Part shown: positions 23,927 to 33,392 of the stretch, piece after piece
Position numbering within the stretch: position 1 is the stretch's first letter
Layout of the letters: every line of letters begins with the position of its first letter
Assembly (NCBI GenBank): GCA_025463605.1
Contig: JAODAV010000008.1
Location: forward strand, 347,568-411,567
From: Rhodoglobus sp.
Lineage (GTDB): Bacteria > Actinomycetota > Actinomycetes > Actinomycetales > Microbacteriaceae
DNA: 64,000 nucleotides
Reading direction: 5' to 3'
The notes under the pieces: generated by a model
Database searches by the model: none
What the model was told of the DNA's origin: nothing
What the model saw: the letters and a program-made list of their open reading frames with translations, nothing else
Made by a program: the position numbers and the translations under genes

Positions 23927-25150
23927 ATGCGCGGCACGAACGGCGCGGGTGCCAGCCCGTCGGGATCCTGGGAACTGGCGGCGCGGGGCGCCCTGCTGCT
24001 GGGCGACAAGGGCGAGCTGAGTCCCACGATTTTTGCGGAGATGTCGGCGCTCGCGTCATCCACGGGCGCCATCAATCTGGGGCAGGGCTTTCCCGACGAG
24101 GATGGTCCCGCCGAGGTGCTCGAAGCGGCCCGGCAAGCGATCAGCGAGGGCGTGAACCAGTACCCGCCCGGCTTGGGCATGCCGGTGCTGCGTGAGGCGA
24201 TCGCCGCACACCAGGAGCGCTTCTACGCAATTCGGGTCGACCCGGCGACGCAAGTGCTCGTCACGGCGGGCGCAACGGAGGCGCTCGCCGCGACGATCCT
24301 CGCGCTCACCGAGCCTGACGACGAGATCGTCGTGCTCGAGCCGTTCTACGACGCCTACGGCGGTCTCGCGGCTCTCGCCCGCGCGCGGCTCGTCACGGTG
24401 CCGCTGCGGGCGCCGCTGTTCCAACCCGACCTCAACGAGCTCAGGAGCGCAATCACCGACCGCACACGGCTCATCCTCATCAATTCGCCTCACAACCCCA
24501 CGGGGTCGGTGCTGCCCCGCGAGACGCTCGAGCTCGTCGTCGAGCTCGCACACAAGCACGACGCCCTCGTTGTCACAGACGAGGTGTACGAGCATCTGAC
24601 GTTCGGTGTCGAGCACGTTCCGGTGGCGAGCCTGCCCGGCGCGTTCGAGCGCACGATTACGATCTCGAGCGGGGGCAAGACGTTCAGCCTCACCGGCTGG
24701 AAGGTGGGATGGATCGTGGCGCCCGAGCGGCTGCTCAAGCCGATCACGGCCGTGAAGCAGTTCCTCACCTACGTGAACGGGGCCCCGTTCCAGCCCGCGA
24801 TCGCGGTCGGTCTGGGCCTGCCCGACGAGTACTTCACCACTGCCGCCGCGACGCTCGCGCGCAAGAGCGGCATCCTGGGAGCCGGTCTGCGCGAGGCCGG
24901 TTTCGAGGTCAGCTCACCGCAGGCGGGCTACTTTCTCATCGCGGATGCCTCCCCGCTGGGCATCACGGATGCGGCCGACTTCTGCCGCGCCCTCCCCGCC
25001 CTCGCCGGGGTTGCGGCGGTTCCGGTTACGGCTTTCGTGCATCCCGATCGACGGGACGGTTACCGTTCCCTCGTCCGTTTCGCTTTCTGCAAGCGCGTGG
25101 ACGTCTTGCAGCGCGCGGCCGCACAACTCGCCGTACTGAAAACGGGTTAG
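23927..25150 (+). CDS. PLP-dependent class I/II aminotransferase
   Basis: INLGQGFPDEDGPAEVLEAARQAI...NSPHNPTGSVLPRETLELV...TISSGGKTFSLTGWKVGW. Confidence 0.93.
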   Translation: MRGTNGAGASPSGSWELAARGALLLGDKGELSPTIFAEMSALASSTGAINLGQGFPDEDGPAEVLEAARQAISEGVNQYPPGLGMPVLREAIAAHQERFYAIRVDPATQVLVTAGATEALAATILALTEPDDEIVVLEPFYDAYGGLAALARARLVTVPLRAPLFQPDLNELRSAITDRTRLILINSPHNPTGSVLPRETLELVVELAHKHDALVVTDEVYEHLTFGVEHVPVASLPGAFERTITISSGGKTFSLTGWKVGWIVAPERLLKPITAVKQFLTYVNGAPFQPAIAVGLGLPDEYFTTAAATLARKSGILGAGLREAGFEVSSPQAGYFLIADASPLGITDAADFCRALPALAGVAAVPVTAFVHPDRRDGYRSLVRFAFCKRVDVLQRAAAQLAVLKTG

Positions 25151-25557
25151 CTCGGCGTCAGAAGGTGTTCGGCGAGTCCCGCGAGGCGCTCTGCGAGCTC
25201 CCGGGGGCTGAACGGCTTGAGCATGTACTCGTCGGCTCCTGCTTCGAGGCCGGCGCGCTGCGCATCCTCGTCGACGGCGGCCGATAGCAGGATCACGTGG
25301 ATGTCCTCCAGGTCGGCATCTGACCGAATGAGCCTCGTCAGCTCGAGCCCGGTCTTGCCGGGCATGGCGACGTCGAGCACCACGAGGTCGGGCGCGAACG
25401 TCTGGATTGCCTCCCACGCTGAGTCGCCCTCACTGAGTTCTTCGATGAGTTCGAGGCCCGATCGCGCAACCGCGATGGCGACGAGCGTGCGCACATCGGG
25501 GTCGTCATCGGCCACGATCACGCCGGCCCGCTGCGGGCGCTCGTTCACCGCCTTCAC
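25147..25557 (-). CDS. CheY-like single-domain response regulator
   Basis: GVIVADDDPDVRTLVAIAVARSG...DLVVLDVAMPGKTGLELTRLIR...LKPFSPRELAERL. Confidence 0.93.
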   Translation of the reverse strand: MKAVNERPQRAGVIVADDDPDVRTLVAIAVARSGLELIEELSEGDSAWEAIQTFAPDLVVLDVAMPGKTGLELTRLIRSDADLEDIHVILLSAAVDEDAQRAGLEAGADEYMLKPFSPRELAERLAGLAEHLLTPS

Positions 25558-25680
25558 GGCGTAGCCGATCGCGTTACGGTGCTGTGTGTTTCGATCATCT
25601 AAGGCTCCCCCAAGGCTCAGAGTTCCAACCGTACGCTTCCGTACGTCGGTTGAACAAGTGTGCGATACCCCCAGTGATGG

Positions 25681-27453
25681 TCAAGGATGCACTCCGACCG
25701 GCGAGGATGCGGGGACAAGTGGGAGTTTGAGGCTGAAGCACGTGCCGACACCCTCCTCGCTCTCCACCGACATTTCGCCATGATGGGCGGTGACGATCGC
25801 TTTCGTGATGGTCAGCCCGAGCCCGACACCGGGCACGGCGTTTCGTGTGGCGGTGGTCGCTCGGAAGAAACGGGCGAACAACTGGTTCAGTTCCGACTCA
25901 GGGATGCCCATGCCGGTGTCGCGCACGGTAACGACTGCACGATCGTGCTGCACAGCGAGCGCGACCGTCACCTTGCCGCCGCGCGGTGTGAATTTGACCG
26001 CGTTCGAGATGAGGTTGTCGACCGCTTGCCCGAGTCGCAGTGGGTCGCCGTGAACGATGGCGGGCACATCCGGTAGCACTTCGACGAGTTCGATACCCGA
26101 GGCATCCGCGGCAGGTCCGGCCGACTCGATCGCCGCGGACACGATCGCCTCGAGCGGCACGTCACGCGCGTCGAGCGGGAACTTGCCCGACTCGACCTGG
26201 GCGGTGAAGAGCAGGTCGCCGACGAGCCGCAAGAGGCGGTGAGCGTTGCGCTCAGCGACCCCCAGGTACTGCACCTGCTCGGTCGACAACGGGTTATCCT
26301 CGTCGTCCCTCATGAGTTCGAGGTACCCGAGGATGGAGCTGAGCGGCGTACGCAGTTCGTGAGAGATGAGCCCGACGAACTCGTCTTTGAGCCGCGACAC
26401 CTCGCGCGCCTTCGTGACATCGGATGCGACGAACAGGTACCCGATCGTCTCCCCGTTCTCGTCGACCCGCTTCGTCACCGCGAGCTCGACGGGAACCTGG
26501 GTACCGTCCGGTCGTACGTACGTCCACTCGCGCACTTCTGCCGCACCCAGGCGGGCGGATTCGACTAGCGCGGAGAAACCGGGATTGAGCACGGTCTCCC
26601 CCGGTGGGTAGTTGAGCTCTCGCGCGCGGCTTTCGAGTTCGGTTGGCACATGGAAGTCGAAGATGTGCATCTTGTCTTCCGCCTTGTCTGCCGTCGGGCC
26701 CAAGAGCCTGGTCGCACCGGGGTTCCAGGCGTCGACGAGACCGGTCACGTCGGTGCCGATCACCGACTGTTCGGTGACCGCCGCCCACACGCTGCGGAAC
26801 ATCCGGTCGAACGCGCGGTACTTCGCTTCACTCTCCTGCAGCTGGGCGGCATACTCGACCGTGCGCTGCAGCATCCTCTCCTTGTCGTCCGCGAGCGCCC
26901 GAATGGATGCGAGCTGCGCGCGGCCCTGCCGCGACAACTCGTTGACGATCGCCGCCGCGAGCGCGAATACGAAGGGGGCGAAGATGCCGCGTAGCCAGTC
27001 GGCCGAGCTCTGTGGCGTTGACAGTCCGAGGAGCGTCGGCATCATGAGCGAGACGGACGTGAGGACAGCGGAATAGAGGATGTAGCGGCGCCCCTCTCCC
27101 GAGGCGAGCCAGATCACGGGCAGGATGATGAGCGCCGAGAACAGCGAGGCGACGCCGCCGGTGCCCGCGCGGAAAAGCCCGATGCCGACAAGGTCGAGCA
27201 CGGGGATGAATAGGGCGAAGCGAGCAAGGTCCGGCCGCCAGGTGAAGACCGTTGCCGTGGCGGATGCCGCAGCGATGAACCCGAGTCCGGTCCAGAACGT
27301 CGGGTGGTGCTCGATGTCGATCTCGGGGAACCCGACGATGACGATCAGCGCCCCGACGATCCCCATAATGGTCGCCGATTGCTTGACGAGCGGTGACGGC
27401 GTGTCGAGCTTCCTCGCGATCCACAACCCGGCGAGGCGCAGTTTCTTGGTCAT
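25681..27453 (-). CDS. PAS-domain sensor histidine kinase (membrane)
   Basis: N-terminal TMs; PAS; HisKA FVGLISHELRTPLSSILGYLELM; HATPase DNLISNAVKFTPRGGKV...GVGLGLTITKAIVTAHHG. Confidence 0.95.
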   Translation of the reverse strand: MTKKLRLAGLWIARKLDTPSPLVKQSATIMGIVGALIVIVGFPEIDIEHHPTFWTGLGFIAAASATATVFTWRPDLARFALFIPVLDLVGIGLFRAGTGGVASLFSALIILPVIWLASGEGRRYILYSAVLTSVSLMMPTLLGLSTPQSSADWLRGIFAPFVFALAAAIVNELSRQGRAQLASIRALADDKERMLQRTVEYAAQLQESEAKYRAFDRMFRSVWAAVTEQSVIGTDVTGLVDAWNPGATRLLGPTADKAEDKMHIFDFHVPTELESRARELNYPPGETVLNPGFSALVESARLGAAEVREWTYVRPDGTQVPVELAVTKRVDENGETIGYLFVASDVTKAREVSRLKDEFVGLISHELRTPLSSILGYLELMRDDEDNPLSTEQVQYLGVAERNAHRLLRLVGDLLFTAQVESGKFPLDARDVPLEAIVSAAIESAGPAADASGIELVEVLPDVPAIVHGDPLRLGQAVDNLISNAVKFTPRGGKVTVALAVQHDRAVVTVRDTGMGIPESELNQLFARFFRATTATRNAVPGVGLGLTITKAIVTAHHGEMSVESEEGVGTCFSLKLPLVPASSPVGVHP

Positions 27454-27830
27454 CGTGATTCCTTCCCTACCGAGATCCATGTGGACAGTTCCCTGGGGCT
27501 GAACGGCTTCGCGAGGAAGTAGTCGGCTCCCGCCGCTTTGCCGACCGATTGCGATGCTTCGTCGACGGATGCGGTGAGCAGCAGCAGGCGCACATCGTCG
27601 AGCGCGGGATCTGCTCGCACCTCACGGCACACTTCGAGACCGGTGAGTTCCGGCATGGCGATATCGAGGATCGCGAGGTCGGGCACGTGCTCACGAATGG
27701 CCGCGAGTGCAGCGGCGCCGTCGGAAACGCTCGCAATAAGTTGGAGTCCCGACTTCTGCACCGCGATGCCGACGAGTTCCCGGATGTCCGGGTCGTCATC
27801 CGCGATGACCACGAGGTTGGTACGTATCAT
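27450..27830 (-). CDS. CheY-like single-domain response regulator (paralogue of 25147 gene)
   Basis: LVVIADDDPDIRELVGIAVQKSG...DLAILDIAMPELTGLEVCREVR...AKPFSPRELSTWI. Confidence 0.93.
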   Translation of the reverse strand: MIRTNLVVIADDDPDIRELVGIAVQKSGLQLIASVSDGAAALAAIREHVPDLAILDIAMPELTGLEVCREVRADPALDDVRLLLLTASVDEASQSVGKAAGADYFLAKPFSPRELSTWISVGKESR

Positions 27831-27966
27831 GCAGTCCCCCCACTACCGGTGCTAACTCTACGTCCGGGGGCATCGCGGGGTACATAGTCGGCGTACCCCG
27901 TCTTCCGGTGACACCCGTGTGACCGGAGTTACTCATGTGATTTGGTACGACTGCTACCGTGTGCAC

Positions 27967-28593
27967 ATGATGAGCGAGGTTCAGGTTACGTCCCGTCCGT
28001 GGTGGAAGAGACCGCTCGCCTGGGCGATCCTCGCCGCCGTACTCGTGATCGCCGTGATCGTCGCCGTCCTGGTGACCCGTGGCGCAGCCGCCCCCTCGCC
28101 TTCGGCAGCGGCGACTCCCACCTCATCGCCTGCGACCAGCGTGACACCGATGGCAACGGCAACGGCAACCGCGACCAGCACGCCGACGCCGACCGTCACG
28201 GCAGAACCCCCGCCCGAACCCGACGCACAGCAGTCTCCGAGTGCAGAGCAACGGCAGCACTTCCTCGAAGTCATGCAGACGGGAAACACTCAGCCCTTCA
28301 TGCAGGACTTCGCGGACGAGGTAACGGTGGCTCTGTGGCACACCGACTGCTGCGGCGTCCTCGGAGCGTTCGACGCTATCGGGCACCTGCCGATTCGTCC
28401 CGAACTGACGGCCACGTGGGATTTCACCCTCGATGAGGCGACTCTCGAGGGGTTCCGCACGACTGGCGCGGGCGACTACTTCCCGGTCAACGCACTAGTC
28501 GGCGTCTCGAGCGACGGCGACATCGTGGCGTTCACGCCGGGAGGCGACGGCCGCATCACGACCGTATTAGTGAGCACGTTCTCGAACCTTTAG
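27967..28593 (+). CDS. Membrane-anchored protein with Thr/Pro/Ala-rich linker
   Basis: Single TM (PLAWAILAAVLVIAVIVAVLVTRG) then low-complexity TPTSSPATSVTPMATATATATSTPTP and a globular C-terminus. Confidence 0.6.
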   Translation: MMSEVQVTSRPWWKRPLAWAILAAVLVIAVIVAVLVTRGAAAPSPSAAATPTSSPATSVTPMATATATATSTPTPTVTAEPPPEPDAQQSPSAEQRQHFLEVMQTGNTQPFMQDFADEVTVALWHTDCCGVLGAFDAIGHLPIRPELTATWDFTLDEATLEGFRTTGAGDYFPVNALVGVSSDGDIVAFTPGGDGRITTVLVSTFSNL

Positions 28594-28612
28594 CTTCGAG
28601 CCATCGCCAGCG

Positions 28613-29617
28613 TCAAGAAACCGCCACCGAGTCGCGCAGGATCTCGAGCGGTTCGCAGTGCTGGCCCTCGCCGTACCGCGACCATGCACGCGCGGTGGCG
28701 ACGACGAAGTCGGCTTCCAGGTATTCCGGTCGGTTGCCGTCGCTAGCGAAGTACGAGAGCATCTCGAGCTTGGTGCCCACGAAGTCGTCGATGGTGACGA
28801 AACGGTTCGGCCGGAAGTCGACCGTGGCCGCTGAGCCCTGGTAGCACGCGATCGTGCGCGCGCTGGCCGTCGCCACGAGCGCTGCTTCATGTGCCGCGCG
28901 GTGGTCCTGGTTGCTCTCGTTGCGGCTGTGCACATAGACCGTCGTGGGCTGCACCTCGGCGACGGCCTTACGGATCGTGCTCGTCGTGGCCTCCGCGTCA
29001 CCGAGTGCCGCGACGTCCTCGAGGATGAGACGCGCTCCGATCAGGGCCGCTGCTGCTGAGCCGTCGTTCCATGCGCCCTGGATGCCGGTGTCGCGAAGTC
29101 CGCGGGAGAGGGTGAGGATCGTCACCGAGTCGCCGGCGGCGGCGTGAGCGGCGAGGATGCCACCGACTCCCACCTCGACATCGTCAGGGTGGGCTCCGAT
29201 CGCGAGAACCACCTGTCGCTCGGGAACGGCAGCCGCTCGCTCGCGACCGACCTCCGCGAGCCGGGTCACGTGCGCGACGAGGTCAGCGGACGAGACGGGC
29301 TTCGTGAGGAACTCGTCTGCCTGGTTGCGCAGGGCAGTGACGGCGTAGTCGAGCGACGCATGGGCGGTCATCACCAGCACGGGAATGTGGGGTCGCAGCT
29401 CACGGAGCTGCGTCATGAGGTCGAGCCCCGACATGCCGGGCAGCTCGATGTCGGTGATGAGCACATCGGGGTCGAAGTCGGAGACCGCCTGGATGACGAC
29501 CCTCGGATCACCGATCGTCAGCACGGTGCACAGCTCGCGCTTCTCGAGCACCGTCTTGGTGTAAAGCGCGACGTCGGCGTCATCTTCGACGACGATAACC
29601 CTGATCGGTTCGGACAT
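28613..29617 (-). CDS. Response-regulator receiver domain fused to PIG-L/LmbE deacetylase
   Basis: REC: VIVVEDDADVALYTKTVLEKR...DVLITDIELPGMSGLDLM...LTKPVSS; PIG-L: AIGAHPDDVEVGVGGILAAHAAAGD and HSRNESNQDHRAAHEAAL. Confidence 0.93.
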   Translation of the reverse strand: MSEPIRVIVVEDDADVALYTKTVLEKRELCTVLTIGDPRVVIQAVSDFDPDVLITDIELPGMSGLDLMTQLRELRPHIPVLVMTAHASLDYAVTALRNQADEFLTKPVSSADLVAHVTRLAEVGRERAAAVPERQVVLAIGAHPDDVEVGVGGILAAHAAAGDSVTILTLSRGLRDTGIQGAWNDGSAAAALIGARLILEDVAALGDAEATTSTIRKAVAEVQPTTVYVHSRNESNQDHRAAHEAALVATASARTIACYQGSAATVDFRPNRFVTIDDFVGTKLEMLSYFASDGNRPEYLEADFVVATARAWSRYGEGQHCEPLEILRDSVAVS

Positions 29618-29692
29618 CCCATTTCCCCCTACGGACGCGATTCTGCAACTGTACGCGCGCGAGACCGCCAACCGGGCCCCCCAAAGCGGGTG

Positions 29693-30490
29693 CTAGAGCG
29701 GAATCACCCCGAATCGCCGCAGCGCGAGGGCGGGATTGATCTCGCGAACCGCGGCGATGCGATCCAGAGTCACCTCGGCGACGGCGACGCCCGATTCGTC
29801 GCCGATCGTCACGAGTTCGACACCCATGGGGTCGACGACCATGCTGTTGCCTACGCCGATCGGCGGAGCGTGATCCGCGGCAGCGACGTAGATCGTGTTC
29901 TCGAGCGCTCGCGCGGTGACGAGCGTGCGCCAATGGTGCTCCTTGAGCGGGCCGCGCACCCACTCGGCGGGAACGAGCACGAGATTCGCCCCCGCGTCGA
30001 CGAGTCGTCGCGTGACCTCCGGGAACCGCACGTCGTAGCACGTCTGCATCCCGACGGTGAAGCCTTGCCAGCCGAAGGTCTGCGGCTCCTCGATCGCGCC
30101 CGGCACGACGCGATCCGATTCCTTGTGTCCGAACGCGTCATAGAGGTGCAGCTTGCGATACACGGCTTCCACGGCACCGGATGGAGAAACTGCGACGAGG
30201 GTATTGGAGAAGCGAGCGCCGTCATCCGTGCGCTCGAGCATGCCTGCGACGACATGGATGCCCAGCCGCTCGCATATCGCGGCGACCCCGCTCACGAAGC
30301 CGCCGTCGAGGGGCTCGGCGGCCGCGACGGAGGCAGGACCGGCGTCAGCTTCGAAGAACGACGAGTACTCGGGGAATACGACGAGAGTCGCGCCGCGGCG
30401 CACCGCCTCCTCCGCGAAGGCTTCCATGACGGCGAGGTTCGTGTGCCGCTCGGTGCCTGGCACGAATTGGCCGATCGCGAGTGTGCTCAT
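29693..30490 (-). CDS. Carbon-nitrogen hydrolase (nitrilase superfamily)
   Basis: VVFPEYSSFF...YRKLHLYDAFGHKESD...VGMQTCYDVRFPEVTRRL. Confidence 0.93.
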   Translation of the reverse strand: MSTLAIGQFVPGTERHTNLAVMEAFAEEAVRRGATLVVFPEYSSFFEADAGPASVAAAEPLDGGFVSGVAAICERLGIHVVAGMLERTDDGARFSNTLVAVSPSGAVEAVYRKLHLYDAFGHKESDRVVPGAIEEPQTFGWQGFTVGMQTCYDVRFPEVTRRLVDAGANLVLVPAEWVRGPLKEHHWRTLVTARALENTIYVAAADHAPPIGVGNSMVVDPMGVELVTIGDESGVAVAEVTLDRIAAVREINPALALRRFGVIPL

Positions 30491-30576
30491 TCGACCAGCC
30501 TAAGCCGACCGGCTCAGGCGGGGCCCGACCTCGGGGGCGATCGGGCGACGCCGTATCAGATCAGGTTGTTTGCGGA

Positions 30577-30951
30577 CTAAGACAGCCTCGGTACCGTGCA
30601 CACGATGACATGGCTGATGCTGTTCTTATCGGGGTGAACGAATTCCGCACCGGCAACCAGGCCGGTGAGAAACACTTCGTTCTCGTCGATCACTCCGCCA
30701 TGGCCCGAGGAGCCAACCTTGACGATGACCTTCGAATAGACCCTGCCGCCGGGAGCTTCGGGCAGCACATACGGGTTGCTGGCCGAATCCTCGGTCTCGT
30801 ACCCGACATCAACGCACACCTCGCCGGGCAGCGTCTCCCAGTAGTCCGGGTTGTTGGTGTTTGTTGGCGCGGCCGATGACGCCACTGCTCCGCCCAGTGC
30901 GAGGCTGAGGCCGATCAGCATGCTCATTCCGAGCGTCGTTGCTCTTTTCAT
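30577..30951 (-). CDS. Small secreted protein
   Basis: Signal peptide MKRATTLGMSMLIGLSLALGGAVASSAA; RBS GAGGAGG upstream. Confidence 0.65.
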   Translation of the reverse strand: MKRATTLGMSMLIGLSLALGGAVASSAAPTNTNNPDYWETLPGEVCVDVGYETEDSASNPYVLPEAPGGRVYSKVIVKVGSSGHGGVIDENEVFLTGLVAGAEFVHPDKNSISHVIVCTVPRLS

Positions 30952-31120
30952 GGTGTTTCCTCCTCGGGGCGTTTCGTCCCCGGTCCAGGGGCGTAGCCCC
31001 AGCGAAGTGGCCGCTCGAGTGGGGCCACGCTTCGACCGTAGGCGCGCCCCCATTTGGGGGGCAACGGGCTTGTGGCTCGCCGTTTCGGAGGACTACCGTC
31101 GGCATTACCCGTGCGCTCGC

Positions 31121-32311
31121 TTACGCTCCGCCCGCGATCTGCTGGCGGTAAGGCAGCAGCGCTGCTTTGAGCCCCACGCCGACAACGCCCACGAGCCGAT
31201 CGTCGCGGTGGTAACCCACGGCGACCTCTCCCCCGAGATCGCCTTCGAGGATGCGGATGCCCGCCTCATCGGCGAGTCCCGGTAGCCCGTAGGCCTGCAG
31301 CTTGATGTCGAACTGGTTTGACCAGAACGACGGCATGGGGGCGAACGGCGTCGCGACCGCCTCTGTGAACCCCTCGCCGAGGTATGCCCCGAGCACCGCG
31401 CCCGCGCGCCTGCCCGTATCGGTCGGGATGTTCCAGTGCTCGATGCGTCGCGGCACGTCGTCGAACATGGGATTCGGGAACCTCGCGATGTCACCGACGA
31501 CGTAGATGTCGTCGTGGGCGAGGCCGTCCGTCGTCACCGCTCGCAGCGCGTTGTCGGCGAGAACGCCATCCGAAAGATCCAGCCCCGTGCCCGCGAGCCA
31601 GGCGTCGTTGCAGTCGGAGCCGATCGCCTCGATGATGACGTCCGCCGGGATGACTGTGCCGTCGGCAAGGGTGACCCCGTCGTCGAGCCCGATTACCTCC
31701 GCACCGAGGAAGAACGCGACGCCCTCCCGCTCGAGGCGCGTGCGCAATTCGTGGGCGAGCAGTTCGCCGAGCGGTCGGATCATGGGCTCGGCGCTCGGCG
31801 TCACGACCGTCACCGAGCATCCGAGCTTCGTGGCCGTCGACCCGAGTTCGCAGCCCAGGAATCCCGACCCGATCACGACCACGCGGGCTCCCGGTACGAG
31901 CACGTCGCGCAGTGCCATCGCGTCGTCGAGTGACCTGATCGCGTGCCGGCCGGGCGTCGGCGCAAAGTCCAGCCTGCGCGGCCGGAGCCCCGTGGCGACG
32001 ACCAGGGCGCGATACGAATGCTCGGTGCCGTCGGCCGTGGTGACGGAACGTGACTCGAGGTCGACGGCCTCGGCGCGGGAGCCGAGCATCCATTCGACGT
32101 CCGCGGTTTCGGCCCGGGACGGGAACGCGACCGCTTCGTGGGTCACCCCGGTCGAGAGCACGTCTTTCGAGAGCGGCGGCCGATTGTATGGCGCGTGCAG
32201 TTCGTCGCCGATCATGCGGATGCCGCCCGCATATCCCGCGCGTCGCAACGACTCTGCCGTTCTGAGCCCGCCCATCGCGGCTCCCACGATGACGACGGGA
32301 TGCTCGGTCAT
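31121..32311 (-). CDS. FAD-dependent ferredoxin reductase
   Basis: PVVIVGAAMGGLRTAESLRRAGYAGGIRMIGDELHAPYNRPPLSKD...VVIGSGFLGCELGSTATKLG...YVVGDIARFPN. Confidence 0.93.
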   Translation of the reverse strand: MTEHPVVIVGAAMGGLRTAESLRRAGYAGGIRMIGDELHAPYNRPPLSKDVLSTGVTHEAVAFPSRAETADVEWMLGSRAEAVDLESRSVTTADGTEHSYRALVVATGLRPRRLDFAPTPGRHAIRSLDDAMALRDVLVPGARVVVIGSGFLGCELGSTATKLGCSVTVVTPSAEPMIRPLGELLAHELRTRLEREGVAFFLGAEVIGLDDGVTLADGTVIPADVIIEAIGSDCNDAWLAGTGLDLSDGVLADNALRAVTTDGLAHDDIYVVGDIARFPNPMFDDVPRRIEHWNIPTDTGRRAGAVLGAYLGEGFTEAVATPFAPMPSFWSNQFDIKLQAYGLPGLADEAGIRILEGDLGGEVAVGYHRDDRLVGVVGVGLKAALLPYRQQIAGGA

Positions 32312-32502
32312 TCGACGATTCTGATGGCCTGCATCGGGCACACGTCGACGGCGTTCTCCACGTTGGCGCGCTCGGACTCGTCGGCCTCGGCGAGGTGCTC
32401 GAGCTTGTCGTCGTCGTTGAGGTGGAAGATATTAGGCGCCTCGAACACGCACTGGCCATAGTTCTGGCACTGGTACATGTCGACGTCGATCTTGACGGTG
32501 AC
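32308..32502 (-). CDS. Small [3Fe-4S]-type ferredoxin; canonical start codon missing (GTC where GTG expected)
   Basis: Manual translation (V)TVKIDVDMYQCQNYGQCVFEAPNIFHLNDDDKLEHLAEADESERANVENAVDVCPMQAIRIVE*; ATGA overlap with reductase. Confidence 0.85.
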   Translation of the reverse strand, partial: VTVKIDVDMYQCQNYGQCVFEAPNIFHLNDDDKLEHLAEADESERANVENAVDVCPMQAIRIVE

Positions 32503-33392
32503 TGCTTGTCCTCTGCGCTAGTTTCGAGCACGGTGCTCGGGTACAGGTCTTTCGACGGCGTGCGGATGCCGCGAAACTCCCAGTCTCCCCCCAGCGCCGT
32601 CGAGACTACCTCTTCACTCTGGGAGGGTTGCGCACCCACGTCGGTGCGGATCGGCACGGGCCCCTCGACCACGTGGTTGCGCAGGGTGCCGAGACCCTCG
32701 ACCTCCACCTCGACGACGTCGCCGGGTTCAACCGGACGCGAGAACGCGGGCGTCCCGGTGAACAGCAGGTCGCCGGGGCTCAACGTGATCGTGCGCGCGA
32801 TGTCGGCGACCAGGTAGTGCATGTTCCACTCCATGTGGTCGGTGGTGTCGTCCTGCCGCACCTCGCCATTGACGATCGTGCGCAGCCGCTTTCCGCGGAA
32901 ATCCCAGTCGGTCACGAGCCCGGGACCCACCGGTGCGAGCGTATCGCTGCCTTTGACGCGCAGCATCGAGCCGGCATCCGTGTCCCGGAAGTCGTGGAGC
33001 CCGAAGTCGTTGCCGATCGTGTACCCGGCGATGTACTCCCCGGCCTCGGCGGGGCTCACGTTTCGGGCCGTGCGACCGATGACGATGACGATCTCGCCCT
33101 CGAAGTTGAGCCACTTGCAGCCGAGCGGGCGCACCACCGCCCCGCCATGGCTGTTGAGGGCCGTGACCGGTTTCTGGAAATAGGTCGGTGCGGCGGGGAG
33201 CTTGGTCATGAACTCCTCGGTGCGACTCGCGTAGTTGAGGTGCACCGCGATGATCTTCGACGGGATGCTCGGCGGCAGGTGAGTCGCCTCGTCGACGCCC
33301 ACCTCCCGGCCGTCACCGGCGACGAGCACGTCACCGTGCCGCTCGACCTGCACGGCCGAGCCGTCGAGGAGCACTCGCCTGAACTCAGTCAC
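32499..33392 (-). CDS. Fumarylacetoacetate hydrolase family protein (HpaG/FAH-like); stop appears mutated, end given is the inferred ancestral stop
   Basis: GTG start VTEFRRVLLDGSAVQVERHG; IPSKIIAVHLNYASRTEEF...LNFEGEIVIVIGRTARNVSPAEAGEYIAGYTIGNDFGLHDFR...GDLLFTGTP; frame reads through to 31491. Confidence 0.8.
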
